DNA of 64,000 nt, taken from Planctomycetota bacterium (GTDB lineage: Bacteria; Planctomycetota; UBA1135; UBA2386). The stretch lies in NCBI GenBank assembly GCA_019636245.1, contig JAHBXX010000028.1, positions 1 to 64,000 of the forward strand, in the 5' to 3' direction. The translations under genes were made by a program, and so were the position numbers. The notes under the pieces were generated by a model. The model was not told the origin of the DNA. It saw nothing but the letters and a program-made list of their open reading frames with translations, and did no database searches. Shown here in pieces: positions 26,255 through 34,788 of this stretch; the first letter of the stretch is position 1, and the number at the start of each line of letters is the position of its first letter.

Positions 26255-27343
26255 TCAGCTGCCGAACAGCTGCGTCCAGGTCTGCTCCCACCGGCCGAGG
26301 CCGGTGCGAGCGTGGTTGCCGAGCATGTTCTTGTGATGGCCGGGGCTGTACCACCAGGCCTCGATCGCGCCTTCGCCGCGCGAATGCCCGGCGGCGATGT
26401 TCTCCGACGAAGCGCTGGTGCCGGCCCGGGCGGCGCGGTCGCCGAACGTCCGCTTGCCCTGGACGGGCGAGTCGTGGCTGAAGAAACCGAGCGTGTGCAT
26501 GTCGCGCGAGTGGTCGCGCGCGGCGTTGCCGAGCTTCTCGTCGATGCGCAGCGCGTTCAGCCCCAGCGCCAGCCGGATCCGGTTGAGTTCGAGGGTGCCG
26601 GCGTACTCGGCGGGATCCATGCCGGCGCGCAGCGCCTCGTTGGCTTCCAGGGTCCGGCGGTCGCCGGCGCCGAGCGGCAGCCCGAACAGGCAGGCGCGCC
26701 CCAGTTCGGTGTCGAGGTCGTCGGCCGCCGCCGGCCAGGCGGGGAGGCCGACGCGCTCGAGGTGGCGCCGCCCCTCGGGCTCGAGGTCGAGCTGATGCGC
26801 CGCCTCGAGGCAGAGGTCGAACCAGGCCTCGAGTTCGGCCGCGCGCTGGCGCAGGCTCGCCGCCTCCCGCGCGAGCTCCGGCTCGCGGGCGAACACCGGC
26901 TCGGGACCCGGCAACACCATGGCCCGCAGCTCGGCCAGCAGCGGGTCGAGCTCGGTCTGGATCCGCGCCTTGTCGAGGTCGGCGCGGGCGGTGATCGCGC
27001 GCGCGGCCTTGCGCGCGGCCTCGAGGCGGGCTTCCCCGCCGCGGCCGAGCTGGTCCTGCTGCGTCGCCGGCACGGCCTTGGTGAAGCGCTGCAGCAGGCG
27101 TTCGCGCTGTCGCTGGAACTGCTGCCGTTGCTCGGCGTTGGCCTTCTGCAGGGCGTCGAACAGGGCGGTGCGCGCGGCGAGCGGGCGCCCCTGGACCTGG
27201 CCGACGACGTCGCGCGCCTCGTCGAGCGTGACGTTCGGCGCGGCGAGCCTGGCCACGAGCGCCGAGGTCGCCGGCTGCTGGCCGGCGAGCAGGGCGGCGA
27301 ACAGGACCGCGGCGAGCAGCGGCCGCGCCGCCCGTCGCGTCAG
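26255..27343 (-). CDS. Secreted CAP/SCP-domain protein with apparent CTG start
   Basis: 362 residues if started at CTG 27343, which overlaps the upstream stop as CTGA and gives an ideal signal peptide (RRAARPLLAAVLFAALLAGQ). No ATG, GTG or TTG lies in frame near this point; a GTG 20 codons upstream would bury the signal peptide. A helical region (about 30-240) is followed by the CAP domain: LELNRIRLALGLNALRIDEKLG, HSRDMHTLGFFSHDSP, SSENIAAG and the GHHKNML motif. CAP proteins bind lipids or act as peptidases; the role here is unknown. Confidence 0.78.
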   Translation of the reverse strand: MTRRAARPLLAAVLFAALLAGQQPATSALVARLAAPNVTLDEARDVVGQVQGRPLAARTALFDALQKANAEQRQQFQRQRERLLQRFTKAVPATQQDQLGRGGEARLEAARKAARAITARADLDKARIQTELDPLLAELRAMVLPGPEPVFAREPELAREAASLRQRAAELEAWFDLCLEAAHQLDLEPEGRRHLERVGLPAWPAAADDLDTELGRACLFGLPLGAGDRRTLEANEALRAGMDPAEYAGTLELNRIRLALGLNALRIDEKLGNAARDHSRDMHTLGFFSHDSPVQGKRTFGDRAARAGTSASSENIAAGHSRGEGAIEAWWYSPGHHKNMLGNHARTGLGRWEQTWTQLFGS

Positions 27344-28137
27344 CGGCCCGGCTCCGGCGCCGGCGCCGTCCAGTTGGGGTTCTTGTTCAGCCAGCGCTGC
27401 CACTCGGCGAACTGGGAATGGGACGTGCCCGTGAGCTTCTGCAGGGTGCTGTTCCACTTGCCTTCGATGGCGCGCAGGGTACGCCGGGCGTTCTGCGGGG
27501 CCAGGGGGATCGGAGCGTTGGGGTCGGTCGGGTCGGGCGTGGTCGCCAGCTGGTGCTGCGCGCCCCACTCGCGGATCAGGGCCTTGACGACCTCGCGCCG
27601 GGCGCGGATCTCCAGCCCGGTGAAGTTGCCGAGCGCCTCGCCGGCGGCCGCGCGCAGTTCGTCCTGGTGCGCGCGCACGGCGATGTCGGTCAGCAGCGAC
27701 ACCTGGGCGTCGTCCTGGGTGCGGCCGGTGGCGAGCAGCAGGTGGGCCTGCAGGCCGAGGTTGTCGCCGAACCGCTTGTCGGTGGCGGCGCGGGCCAGTT
27801 CCTTGCCGGCGTCGCTGCCGAACCTGGCCAGGATGTCCGCGGTTTCGCGGTAGAGCACGTCCTTGTCGGGTGGGCGCACCTTGCCGGTGCGGAACACCTC
27901 GCCGAGGGCCTTGACCAGCCGCTCGCGGTCCTTCGGGTGCCGGGCGTCGGGTTCCTGGCCGAGCTTCTGCACCAGGCCGATGGCCTGGAAGTCGTTGCGC
28001 ATGCGGCTGTCGCCGACCAGGGTCTTCAGTTCCTTCAGCAGGTCGGGCAGGGCGGGATCGGGAGCCGCCTCCTGCGCCATCGCCGCGGCCGCCAGCACGG
28101 CCAGGATCCCTGCGGACCGGAGCGAACGTGCGTTCAT
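27340..28137 (-). CDS. Exported helical (HEAT-like) protein of unknown function
   Basis: 265 residues with a signal peptide (SAGILAVLAAAAMAQ). The body is alpha-helical with HEAT-like units such as LYRETADILARFGSDAGKELARAA and DELRAAAGEALGNFTG. The C-terminal WQRWLNKNPNW is of a type seen in planctomycete HEAT proteins; the other HEAT gene of this window carries WKFWWEFNKD. It is joined to the CAP-domain gene by a CTGA overlap, so the two are likely made together. The ATG at 28137 has TACGAT exactly 6 bases upstream. Confidence 0.75.
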   Translation of the reverse strand: MNARSLRSAGILAVLAAAAMAQEAAPDPALPDLLKELKTLVGDSRMRNDFQAIGLVQKLGQEPDARHPKDRERLVKALGEVFRTGKVRPPDKDVLYRETADILARFGSDAGKELARAATDKRFGDNLGLQAHLLLATGRTQDDAQVSLLTDIAVRAHQDELRAAAGEALGNFTGLEIRARREVVKALIREWGAQHQLATTPDPTDPNAPIPLAPQNARRTLRAIEGKWNSTLQKLTGTSHSQFAEWQRWLNKNPNWTAPAPEPGR

Positions 28138-28143
28138 GCGGAC

Positions 28144-28149
28144 ATCGTA
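28144..28149 (-). promoter_or_regulatory. -10-like TACGAT, 6 bases before the HEAT-like gene start
   Basis: This is one of the best matches of the set (TACGAT, spacing 6). There is no clear -35. Confidence 0.5.
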
Positions 28150-28266
28150 GCCTCGTCCGGCGGGGGTGCCCACTGCCGGCCGCGCCGCGGCGGCGGGAAT
28201 CCTCCTCCGGCCTTCCCGCGTCGGTGCCGTCCGGCGGGCGCTGCCGGCCGGAAACGCCGCGCCCGG

Positions 28267-28296
28267 TTGGACTCACCGGCCGTGTTCCAGTAGCAC
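28267..28296 (+). promoter_or_regulatory. Putative promoter of the nucleotide-sugar operon
   Basis: TTGGAC (28267-28272), an 18-base spacer and TAGCAC (28291-28296) lie 15 bases before ATG 28312. The -10 lacks the final T. Confidence 0.3.
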
Positions 28297-28311
28297 ATTC
28301 GCCCTCGTTCG

Positions 28312-29283
28312 ATGCCCTCGCGGTCCGTCCTGATCACTGGTGGCGCCGGCTTCATCGGCTCGCATCTCGGCCAGCAGCTCCTGGCCAGGGGCGATCGCGT
28401 GCGCGTGCTCGACAACCTGGATCCGTTCTACGCGGTCGAGCTCAAGCGCCGGAACCTGGCGGCGCTGGCGGCCGCCGGCGGCGAGCGGTTCGAGTTCCTC
28501 GAGGGCGACCTGCGCGAAGCCGCCGCCTGCCGGCGCGCGGTCGACGGCGTCGAGGTCGTCGTGCACCTCGCCGCGCTGGCGGGCGTGCGCCCCTCGATCC
28601 AGGACCCGGTGCGCTATCTCGACGTGAACGTCACCGGCACCCAGGTGCTGCTGCAGCAGATCGACGACCAGGCCGTGCGCGTGGTGTTCGGCAGCAGCTC
28701 ATCGGTCTACGGCGGCAACACCAAGGTGCCGTTCGCCGAGAGCGATCCGGTCGACCGACCGGTCTCGCCGTACGCCGCCAGCAAGAAGGCCGGCGAGGTG
28801 CTCAGCTACACGTGGCACCACCTGCGCGGCAACCCGGTGGTCTGCCTGCGGTTCTTCACCGTCTACGGCCCGCGGCAGCGGCCGGAGATGGCGATCCACC
28901 AGTTCGCCCGGCACATCACCGACGGCACCGAGATCCCGTTCTTCGGCGACGGCAGTTCACGCCGCGACTACACCTACGTCGACGACATCGTGCAGGGCAT
29001 CACCGCGGCGATGGAGGTCGACCGGCCGTACGCGATCTACAACCTCGGCGGCGCGGCGACGACCTCGCTGGCGGAGCTCGTGCAGCTGCTCGAGCGGGCG
29101 CTCGGCCGCCCGGCGCGGCGCAAGCTGCTGCCCGACCAGCCCGGCGACGTGCCGATCACCTGCGCCGACGTGTCGCTGGCGGCGCGCGAACTCGGCTACC
29201 GCTGCACCACGCCGCTGGCCGCCGGCATCGAGCGGTTCTGCCGCTGGTACCTCGACGAGAAGCGCGAGGGCCGGGTGCTATGA
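28312..29283 (+). CDS. UDP-glucuronate 4-epimerase-like SDR epimerase
   Basis: 323 residues, extended SDR. The NAD-binding GGAGFIGSHLG opens the protein, DNLDPFYAVELKRRNL is characteristic of the uronate epimerase subgroup, and the catalytic set is FGSSSSVYGG plus SPYAASKKAGE (Tyr and Lys). RRDYTYVDDIVQGI closes the substrate pocket. The likely reaction is UDP-glucuronate to UDP-galacturonate, although other nucleotide sugars are possible. It is first gene of an operon in which the first three genes are joined by ATGA overlaps. Confidence 0.87.
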   Translation: MPSRSVLITGGAGFIGSHLGQQLLARGDRVRVLDNLDPFYAVELKRRNLAALAAAGGERFEFLEGDLREAAACRRAVDGVEVVVHLAALAGVRPSIQDPVRYLDVNVTGTQVLLQQIDDQAVRVVFGSSSSVYGGNTKVPFAESDPVDRPVSPYAASKKAGEVLSYTWHHLRGNPVVCLRFFTVYGPRQRPEMAIHQFARHITDGTEIPFFGDGSSRRDYTYVDDIVQGITAAMEVDRPYAIYNLGGAATTSLAELVQLLERALGRPARRKLLPDQPGDVPITCADVSLAARELGYRCTTPLAAGIERFCRWYLDEKREGRVL

Positions 29284-30245
29284 GCGGGCGGGTGCTGGTC
29301 ACCGGCGGCGCCGGCTTCATCGGTTCGCACCTGTGCGCGGCCCTGTGCGCCGCCGGCCGCGAGGTCGTGGTGCTCGACGACCTCAGCACCGGCACGCTCG
29401 ACAACCTCGCCGGCCTGCCGGTGCACTTCCGCTGCGGCTCGGTCGCTGACCCCGACGCCGTCGCCGCGGCGATGCAGGGCGTCGACCGGGTCGTGCACCT
29501 CGCGGCGCTGCCATCGGTGGCGCGTTCGGTCGAGGATCCGCTGGCGACGCACCACGCCTGCGCGACGGGCACCGTGACGCTGCTGGCGGCCGTGCGCCGG
29601 CACGGCGCCCGCGTGGTCTACGCCGGCAGCAGCTCGGCCTACGGCGACCAGGAGGCGGCCGCCAAGCACGAGGGTCTGCGCGAGTCGCCGCTGTCGCCCT
29701 ACGCCGCCGCCAAGCTGGCCGGCGAACTCTACTGCCGCGCCTTCGCACGCTGCTACGGGCTGGCCGTGGTGGTGACCCGGTTCTTCAACGTGTTCGGGCC
29801 GCGGCAGCCGGCCGACAGTCCCTACTCCGGGGTCGTGGCCGCGTTCTGCCGCGCGCTGCTGGCCGGCACGGCGCCGCGCATCGACGGCGACGGCCTGCAG
29901 TCCCGCGACTTCACCTACGTCGAGGACGTCGTCGACGGCTTGTTGCGCTGCCTCGACGCGCCGACCACGGGCTGCGAGGTCGTCAACCTGGCCTATGGCC
30001 AGGCCATCACCGTCCGGGAACTGTACGATCGGTTGCGCCAGCTCGCGCTGGCGGTTCCCGGCCTGGGGCGGCCGCTCGATCCGGTGCTGGCGCCAGCGCG
30101 CGCCGGCGACGTGCGGCACTCGCTGGCCGCGGTCGGACGCGCGAATGCGCTGTTCGGCTTCGCCCCGCGCATCGGTTTCGCCGAAGGTCTGCGGCGAACC
30201 TTCGACTGGTATCGCAGCCACTGCGTCCGGAGCTCCCCCGCATGA
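29280..30245 (+). CDS. UDP-N-acetylglucosamine/UDP-glucose 4-epimerase-like SDR epimerase
   Basis: 321 residues, a second extended SDR with GGAGFIGSHLC, DDLSTGTLDNL, AGSSSAYGD and SPYAAAKLAGELY. FGPRQPADSPYSGVVAAF and RDFTYVEDVV resemble the WbpP/Gne-type epimerases that act on UDP-HexNAc. It differs clearly from the preceding epimerase, so the pair is not a recent duplication. It begins with an ATGA overlap (29280) and ends with another (30242). It is most likely part of a pathway making activated sugars for surface glycans. Confidence 0.85.
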   Translation: MSGRVLVTGGAGFIGSHLCAALCAAGREVVVLDDLSTGTLDNLAGLPVHFRCGSVADPDAVAAAMQGVDRVVHLAALPSVARSVEDPLATHHACATGTVTLLAAVRRHGARVVYAGSSSAYGDQEAAAKHEGLRESPLSPYAAAKLAGELYCRAFARCYGLAVVVTRFFNVFGPRQPADSPYSGVVAAFCRALLAGTAPRIDGDGLQSRDFTYVEDVVDGLLRCLDAPTTGCEVVNLAYGQAITVRELYDRLRQLALAVPGLGRPLDPVLAPARAGDVRHSLAAVGRANALFGFAPRIGFAEGLRRTFDWYRSHCVRSSPA

Positions 30246-30976
30246 AAGGTGTCGTCCTCGCCGGCGGCCTCGGTAGCCGCCTCTATCCGCTCACCAAGAT
30301 CACCAACAAGCACCTGCTGCCGGTGTTCGACAAGCCGATGATCTACTACCCGATCCAGTGTCTGGTGAACGCTGGCATCGACGACATCCTGATCGTGACC
30401 GGAGGCAACTCCGCGGGCCACTTCCTGCAGCTGCTGCGCAACGGCTCGGACTTCGGCCTGAAGCGGCTCAACTACGCCTACCAAGAGGGCGAGGGCGGCA
30501 TCGCCGACGCGCTGAAGCTGGCCGAGCACTTCGCCGAGGGCGATTCGATCTGCGTCGTGCTCGGCGACAACATCATCGAGCGCAACATCAAGAAGGCGGT
30601 CGCCGACTTCGCGCGGCAGGGCGACGGCGCCAAGATCCTGCTGAAGGAGGTCCACGATCCGCAGCGCTTCGGCGTCGCCACGATCGAGGGCGGCAAGGTG
30701 ACGAAGATCGTCGAGAAGCCGAAGGAGCCGGAGACCAACCTCGCGGTCATCGGCATCTACCTCTACGACCCGACGGTGTTCGAGATCTGCCGCACGCTGA
30801 AGCCGTCGAACCGCGGCGAACTGGAGATCACCGACGTCAACAACGAGTACATCCGCCGCGGCAACCTGACCTACGAGGTGCTGCAGGGCTGGTGGACCGA
30901 CGCCGGCACCTTCGAGTCGCTCTACCGGTCGGCGACGCTGGTGCGCGAGAACGGCGCCAACCGCATGGACCTCTGA
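30242..30976 (+). CDS. rmlA: Glucose-1-phosphate thymidylyltransferase RmlA
   Basis: 244 residues, the shorter class of RmlA (about 290 is usual for the long form). The nucleotide-binding start is LAGGLGSRLYPLTKITNKHL, followed by DKPMIYYPI, the catalytic VVLGDNIIE, and WTDAGTFESLYRS at the end. It makes dTDP-glucose, the entry point to dTDP-rhamnose. ATG 30242 overlaps the upstream stop by four bases. rmlD and rmlB follow. Confidence 0.92.
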   Translation: MKGVVLAGGLGSRLYPLTKITNKHLLPVFDKPMIYYPIQCLVNAGIDDILIVTGGNSAGHFLQLLRNGSDFGLKRLNYAYQEGEGGIADALKLAEHFAEGDSICVVLGDNIIERNIKKAVADFARQGDGAKILLKEVHDPQRFGVATIEGGKVTKIVEKPKEPETNLAVIGIYLYDPTVFEICRTLKPSNRGELEITDVNNEYIRRGNLTYEVLQGWWTDAGTFESLYRSATLVRENGANRMDL

Positions 30977-30987
30977 ACGGGCCTCGC

Positions 30988-31938
30988 ATGGGCGGCATCG
31001 ACTACCTCGTGACCGGCGCCCAGGGCCAGCTCGGCCGGGCGGTGATGGCGCTGCTGCAGCGACGCGGCCTGGGGGCCGTCGGCGTCGACGTGCAGGAGAT
31101 GCCGCTCGAACAGCGGGCGGCGATCCAGGCGGTGGTGGCCGCGCAACGGCCGCGCTGCGTGCTGCACCTGGGCGCGATCACCAACGTCGATGGCTGCGAG
31201 GCCGAACCGCTGCTGGCCTGTCGAGTCAACGGGCTCGCGACCGCCTGGATCGCCGAAGCGGCGGCGGCCGCGGGCGCCGGCCTGGCCTACGTCAGCACCG
31301 ACTTCGTGTTCGATGGCCGCTCGGCGGGCGTCCCGTATCCGGTCGACGCGGCGCCGAACCCGCTGTCCGTGTACGGGCTGAGCAAGCGGCTCGGCGAGGA
31401 GGCGGTCCTGGCGCACGGGCGCGCCGACTTCTACGTCGTACGGACCAGCTGGGTGTTCGGCCCGGGCGGCCGGAACTTCCCGCGCGCGATCCTCGACCGG
31501 GCCCGGAGCGGCCAGCCGCTGAAGGTCGTCACCGACCAGGTCGGCCGACCGACGATGACGCTCGATCTGGCGGAGGCGCTGGTCGATCTGGCCGAGGCGC
31601 GCGCACCCGGCGGCATCTACCACGCCGCCAACGAGGGCCAGTGCTCGTGGCACCAGTTCGCCGGCGACATCCTGCGGGCGGCCGGCCTGGGCGACGTCGT
31701 CGTCGGCACGCAGACCGCCGCCGACCACGCCGCGGCGCTGGTCGCCGCCGGCAAGCCGCCGCCCGCGGCCCGTCCGGCCTGGTCGGTGCTCGACACCGGC
31801 AAGCTGGCCGCGGTGCGCGGACGGCCGCTGCCCGACTACCGCGACGCGCTGCGGCGGCACCTCGAACTCGATCGCGCGGCGGCGGCCGCCGGGGACGCCG
31901 CGGCGGGCGGCCCGCTGCGCGGCAAGCAGTACGGATGA
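30988..31938 (+). CDS. rmlD: dTDP-4-dehydrorhamnose reductase RmlD
   Basis: 316 residues. VTGAQGQLGRAVM binds NADPH, YVSTDFVFDG and YGLSKRLGEEAVL hold the Tyr-Lys pair, and RTSWVFGPGGRNF and DQVGRPTMTLDLA are typical RmlD segments. It would reduce dTDP-4-keto-rhamnose to dTDP-rhamnose. The C-terminal 30 residues are Ala/Arg-rich and have no clear role. It follows rmlA by 11 bases and precedes rmlB, but rmlC, the 3,5-epimerase needed between them, is not in this window. Confidence 0.9.
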   Translation: MGGIDYLVTGAQGQLGRAVMALLQRRGLGAVGVDVQEMPLEQRAAIQAVVAAQRPRCVLHLGAITNVDGCEAEPLLACRVNGLATAWIAEAAAAAGAGLAYVSTDFVFDGRSAGVPYPVDAAPNPLSVYGLSKRLGEEAVLAHGRADFYVVRTSWVFGPGGRNFPRAILDRARSGQPLKVVTDQVGRPTMTLDLAEALVDLAEARAPGGIYHAANEGQCSWHQFAGDILRAAGLGDVVVGTQTAADHAAALVAAGKPPPAARPAWSVLDTGKLAAVRGRPLPDYRDALRRHLELDRAAAAAGDAAAGGPLRGKQYG

Positions 31939-31960
31939 CCCACGACCAGGAGCAGTCAGC

Positions 31961-32971
31961 GTGAGCAAGATCCTCGTCACCGGCGGCGCCGGCTTCATCG
32001 GCTCGAACTTCGTGCGCATGCTGCTGCTCGGCAGCGACCACGAGGTGGTCAACGTCGATGCGCTGACCTATGCCGGCAACCTCGAGAACCTCACCGACGT
32101 CGAACGGCACCAGCGCTACGCGTTCGTGCGCGGCGACATCGCCGACCCGGTGGCGATGGACGCGGCGTTCGCCGAGCACCGCCCGGAGATCGTGGTGCAC
32201 TTCGCCGCCGAGAGCCACGTCGACCGCAGCGTGCTCGACGCGACCGCCTTCGTGCGCACCAACGTCCAGGGCACGCAGGTGCTGCTCGACAAGAGCCGCA
32301 TCTACGGGGTGCGCCGCTTCGTGCACGTCAGCACCGACGAGGTCTACGGCTCGCTGGGCCCCTGGGGCTACTTCACCGAGGAGACGCCGATCCAGCCGAA
32401 CTCGCCCTACTCGGCCAGCAAGGCCGGCAGCGACCTGCTGGTGCGCGCGGCGGTGCACACGCACCACATGGACTGCGTGATCACGCGCTGCTCGAACAAC
32501 TACGGTCCGTACCAGTTCCCGGAGAAGCTGATCCCGCTGATGATCGCCAACGCGCTCGAGGGCAAGCCGCTGCCGGTCTACGGCGACGGCCGCAACGTGC
32601 GCGACTGGATCTACGTGACCGACCACTGCGAAGGCATCCGCATGGCGATGGAGCACGGCAAGGCCGGCGAGGTCTACAACTTCGGCGGCGACGCGGAGCG
32701 CGAGAACCTGTTCGTGGTGAAGGAGATCCTGAAGCTGGTCGGCAAGGGCGAGGACCTGATCCGCTACGTGAAGGACCGACCGGGGCACGACCGCCGCTAT
32801 GCGATGGACTCGAGCAAGGCGCGCGCCACGCTCGGCTGGACCCCGCGGCACACGTTCGAGGCCGGGCTGCAGCGCACGATCGAGTGGTACGTGCAGAACC
32901 GGCCGTGGTGGGAACGGGTGCGCAGCGGCGCCTACCAGGACTACTACGCGCAGCAGTACGGCAGGCGCTGA
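31961..32971 (+). CDS. rmlB: dTDP-glucose 4,6-dehydratase RmlB
   Basis: 336 residues. TGGAGFIGSNFVRM, HFAAESHVDRSV, STDEVYGSLG and SPYSASKAGSDLLV are the standard RmlB motifs, with Tyr and Lys in place and the Asp-Glu pair of STDEVYG that distinguishes the dehydratase from simple epimerases. It converts dTDP-glucose to the 4-keto-6-deoxy intermediate. GTG 31961 is preceded by AGGAG (31948-31952). It is last gene of the operon, followed by a hairpin at 32983-32997. Confidence 0.95.
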   Translation: MSKILVTGGAGFIGSNFVRMLLLGSDHEVVNVDALTYAGNLENLTDVERHQRYAFVRGDIADPVAMDAAFAEHRPEIVVHFAAESHVDRSVLDATAFVRTNVQGTQVLLDKSRIYGVRRFVHVSTDEVYGSLGPWGYFTEETPIQPNSPYSASKAGSDLLVRAAVHTHHMDCVITRCSNNYGPYQFPEKLIPLMIANALEGKPLPVYGDGRNVRDWIYVTDHCEGIRMAMEHGKAGEVYNFGGDAERENLFVVKEILKLVGKGEDLIRYVKDRPGHDRRYAMDSSKARATLGWTPRHTFEAGLQRTIEWYVQNRPWWERVRSGAYQDYYAQQYGRR

Positions 32972-32982
32972 CGCGTGGGCGG

Positions 32983-32997
32983 CGCCCGCCGCGGGCG
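32983..32997. terminator. Hairpin between rmlB and the convergent oxidoreductase gene
   Basis: CGCCCG and CGGGCG arms with a CCG loop fill the 26-base gap between convergent stops. No T-tract. It has the same design as the hairpin at 8255-8269. Confidence 0.45.
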
Positions 32998-34026
32998 TCA
33001 GACCACCTCGACACGGCCCGAGGCCAGCGCGCGCTGCATCGCCGCCACGGCGCGCATGTCGGCCAGGGCCTGTTGGGCCGGGCACGGGAAACCGTCGAGG
33101 TCGTCGAGCCAGCGCGCGAAGCGGCCGATGGGCTCCAGCTGGGTCGCGAGCCGCCGGGCGTCGGCGTCGTCGCGCGGCGACAGCACGGCGGTCTGGCCGG
33201 GCGTCGCGTAGACCAGCGCCGGACCGGCGAAGGCGCGTTCGCCGCGCACCACGACGGTGTCGCCCGCCACCTGCACGAAGCCGTCGGTGCCCTGGATCGC
33301 GAGCCCTCGGGCCGCGCCGCCGAGGGTGGCGGCGAACGTCGCCACCGCGCCGCCCGCCAGCACGGCCGTCGCCACGGCGCCGTCGGCGGCGAGCGGCAGG
33401 AAGCTCCTGCCCGCCTGGCAGGTGACCCGCAGGCAGCGCCGTCCGGTGAGCCAGGGCAGCAGGTGCACGTCCTCGACGGCCAGCCGGACCATGGGGTCGT
33501 CGCCGAACAGGTCGCTGGCGAGGCGCGGGTCGCCGGCGGCGGCGGGACGCCGCACGAGATCGTCGTCGCCGCGCAGCGCGTGCACCGTCAGCAGGCCGCC
33601 GAACCAGCCGTCGGCGAACGCGCGCCGCAACTGCTCGAACCGCGGGTCGGCCTGCGCGGCGATCGCGACGCCGAGCGCCACTCCGCCGCGGGCGCAGGCC
33701 GCGGCCATCGCCTCCGCCGCCGCCAGCGAAGGCGCCATCGGCGCCAGCAGCAGCACCGGCACGCCCTGTTCGGCGGCGAGTTCGACCTGTTCGAGGCGGG
33801 AACCGGGCGGGCCGGCGAGCACCACGAAGTCGACGCCGGTGCCGAGCAGCTCGTCGAAGCGCGTCGTGCCGAGGGCGATGCCGGTCGCCTGCTGCAAGGC
33901 CGCCAGCGCGGCGGGATCGGCATCGTGGGCGGCGACGACGACCGCGTCCTGCTGCCGGCGCGCCGCCAGCACGGCCCGCAGGCCGGCGGCGCCGCAGCCG
34001 GACAGGCCCGCGCGCAGCGTGGTCAC
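32998..34026 (-). CDS. Gfo/Idh/MocA-family oxidoreductase-like protein
   Basis: 342 residues. An N-terminal Rossmann domain (AGLSGCGAAGLRAVLAA, VVVAAHDADPAALAAL) is followed by a region where EKP of the classical family is replaced by LLLAPMAPSLAAAEAM, so the usual catalytic Lys is not evident. The C-terminal half has the beta-sheet pattern of the family. It may be a degenerate or redox-inactive member. GTG 34026 overlaps the rsmE stop (GTGA). It is convergent with rmlB, so a link to the sugar operon is suggestive but weak. Confidence 0.7.
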   Translation of the reverse strand: MTTLRAGLSGCGAAGLRAVLAARRQQDAVVVAAHDADPAALAALQQATGIALGTTRFDELLGTGVDFVVLAGPPGSRLEQVELAAEQGVPVLLLAPMAPSLAAAEAMAAACARGGVALGVAIAAQADPRFEQLRRAFADGWFGGLLTVHALRGDDDLVRRPAAAGDPRLASDLFGDDPMVRLAVEDVHLLPWLTGRRCLRVTCQAGRSFLPLAADGAVATAVLAGGAVATFAATLGGAARGLAIQGTDGFVQVAGDTVVVRGERAFAGPALVYATPGQTAVLSPRDDADARRLATQLEPIGRFARWLDDLDGFPCPAQQALADMRAVAAMQRALASGRVEVV

Positions 34027-34766
34027 CGCGGCAGGCTACCGCGCCGGCGCAGCAGGTCCAGCTGCCCGAACAGCGCCGCCAGGGCGGTCTCGGTGCGCAG
34101 CGGGTGCGGTGGGCCGGCGATCGGCAGGAAACCGGCCGCGGCCAGCGTGGTCACCTCGAGCGGCAGCCAGCCGCCGTCCGGGCCGAGAGCGAGCGCGAAC
34201 GGCGCCTCGGCCGGCAGTTCCAGCGTCGCGGTGGCGGTCGGCGCCGCGGGGTGGCCGGTGAACCGCAGCGCCGGCAGGGCCAGCGCCGGCAGCAGGTCCT
34301 GCACCATCGGCACGAACCGCGGCGCGAAGACGACCTCCGGCAGGCGCGTGCGGCCGGCCTGCTCGAGGCCATGCAGCAGGTGCTCGCGTTGCACCGCGGC
34401 GCGCATCGCCGAACTCTGCAGGTGGCTCTTCTCGACCCGCCAGCTGCGGCAGAGCACGATGCGGGCGAAGCCGAGCGCCGCCGCGTGGGCCAGCATGCGC
34501 AGCAGCACCTTCGGCCGCGGCACCGCCAGCAGCAGCACGTCGGCGCCGGGATCGGCGGGCTCGCGGCAGTCGGTGGCGACGACGACCTCGCGGTCGTCGA
34601 CGTGCTGCACCGTGGCCGTGCCGAGCAGCCCGTCGACGATGCCCGCGCGCAGGCGGCGCCCGGGTTCGACGCGCAGCACCGTGCGCAGGTGGTCGGCGCG
34701 CCGGCCCTGCAGGCGCGCGATACCGCCGGCGCCGACCTCGTGCGGTTCCAGGAGCAGGAAGTTCAC
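34023..34766 (-). CDS. rsmE: 16S rRNA m3U1498 methyltransferase RsmE
   Basis: 247 residues. An N-terminal PUA-like region (HLRTVLRVEPGRRLRAGIVDG) is followed by a SPOUT-fold domain with the SAM-binding knot motifs ALGPDGGWLPLE and LRTETALAAL. KSHLQSSAMRAAVQREHL corresponds to the conserved helix following the first SPOUT strand. It methylates U1498 in the decoding centre. GTG 34766 follows the 945-residue gene by 22 bases, so it may lie in a transcript with that gene. Confidence 0.92.
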   Translation of the reverse strand: MNFLLLEPHEVGAGGIARLQGRRADHLRTVLRVEPGRRLRAGIVDGLLGTATVQHVDDREVVVATDCREPADPGADVLLLAVPRPKVLLRMLAHAAALGFARIVLCRSWRVEKSHLQSSAMRAAVQREHLLHGLEQAGRTRLPEVVFAPRFVPMVQDLLPALALPALRFTGHPAAPTATATLELPAEAPFALALGPDGGWLPLEVTTLAAAGFLPIAGPPHPLRTETALAALFGQLDLLRRRGSLPR

Positions 34767-34788
34767 CGGGTCGGGACGCGCCGGCCCC

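Noticed and set aside
23091..26336. A 1081-codon plus-strand frame opposite ruvB and the peroxidase
   Set aside because: Shadow of real genes on the other strand. The encoded sequence is compositionally biased and has no domain.
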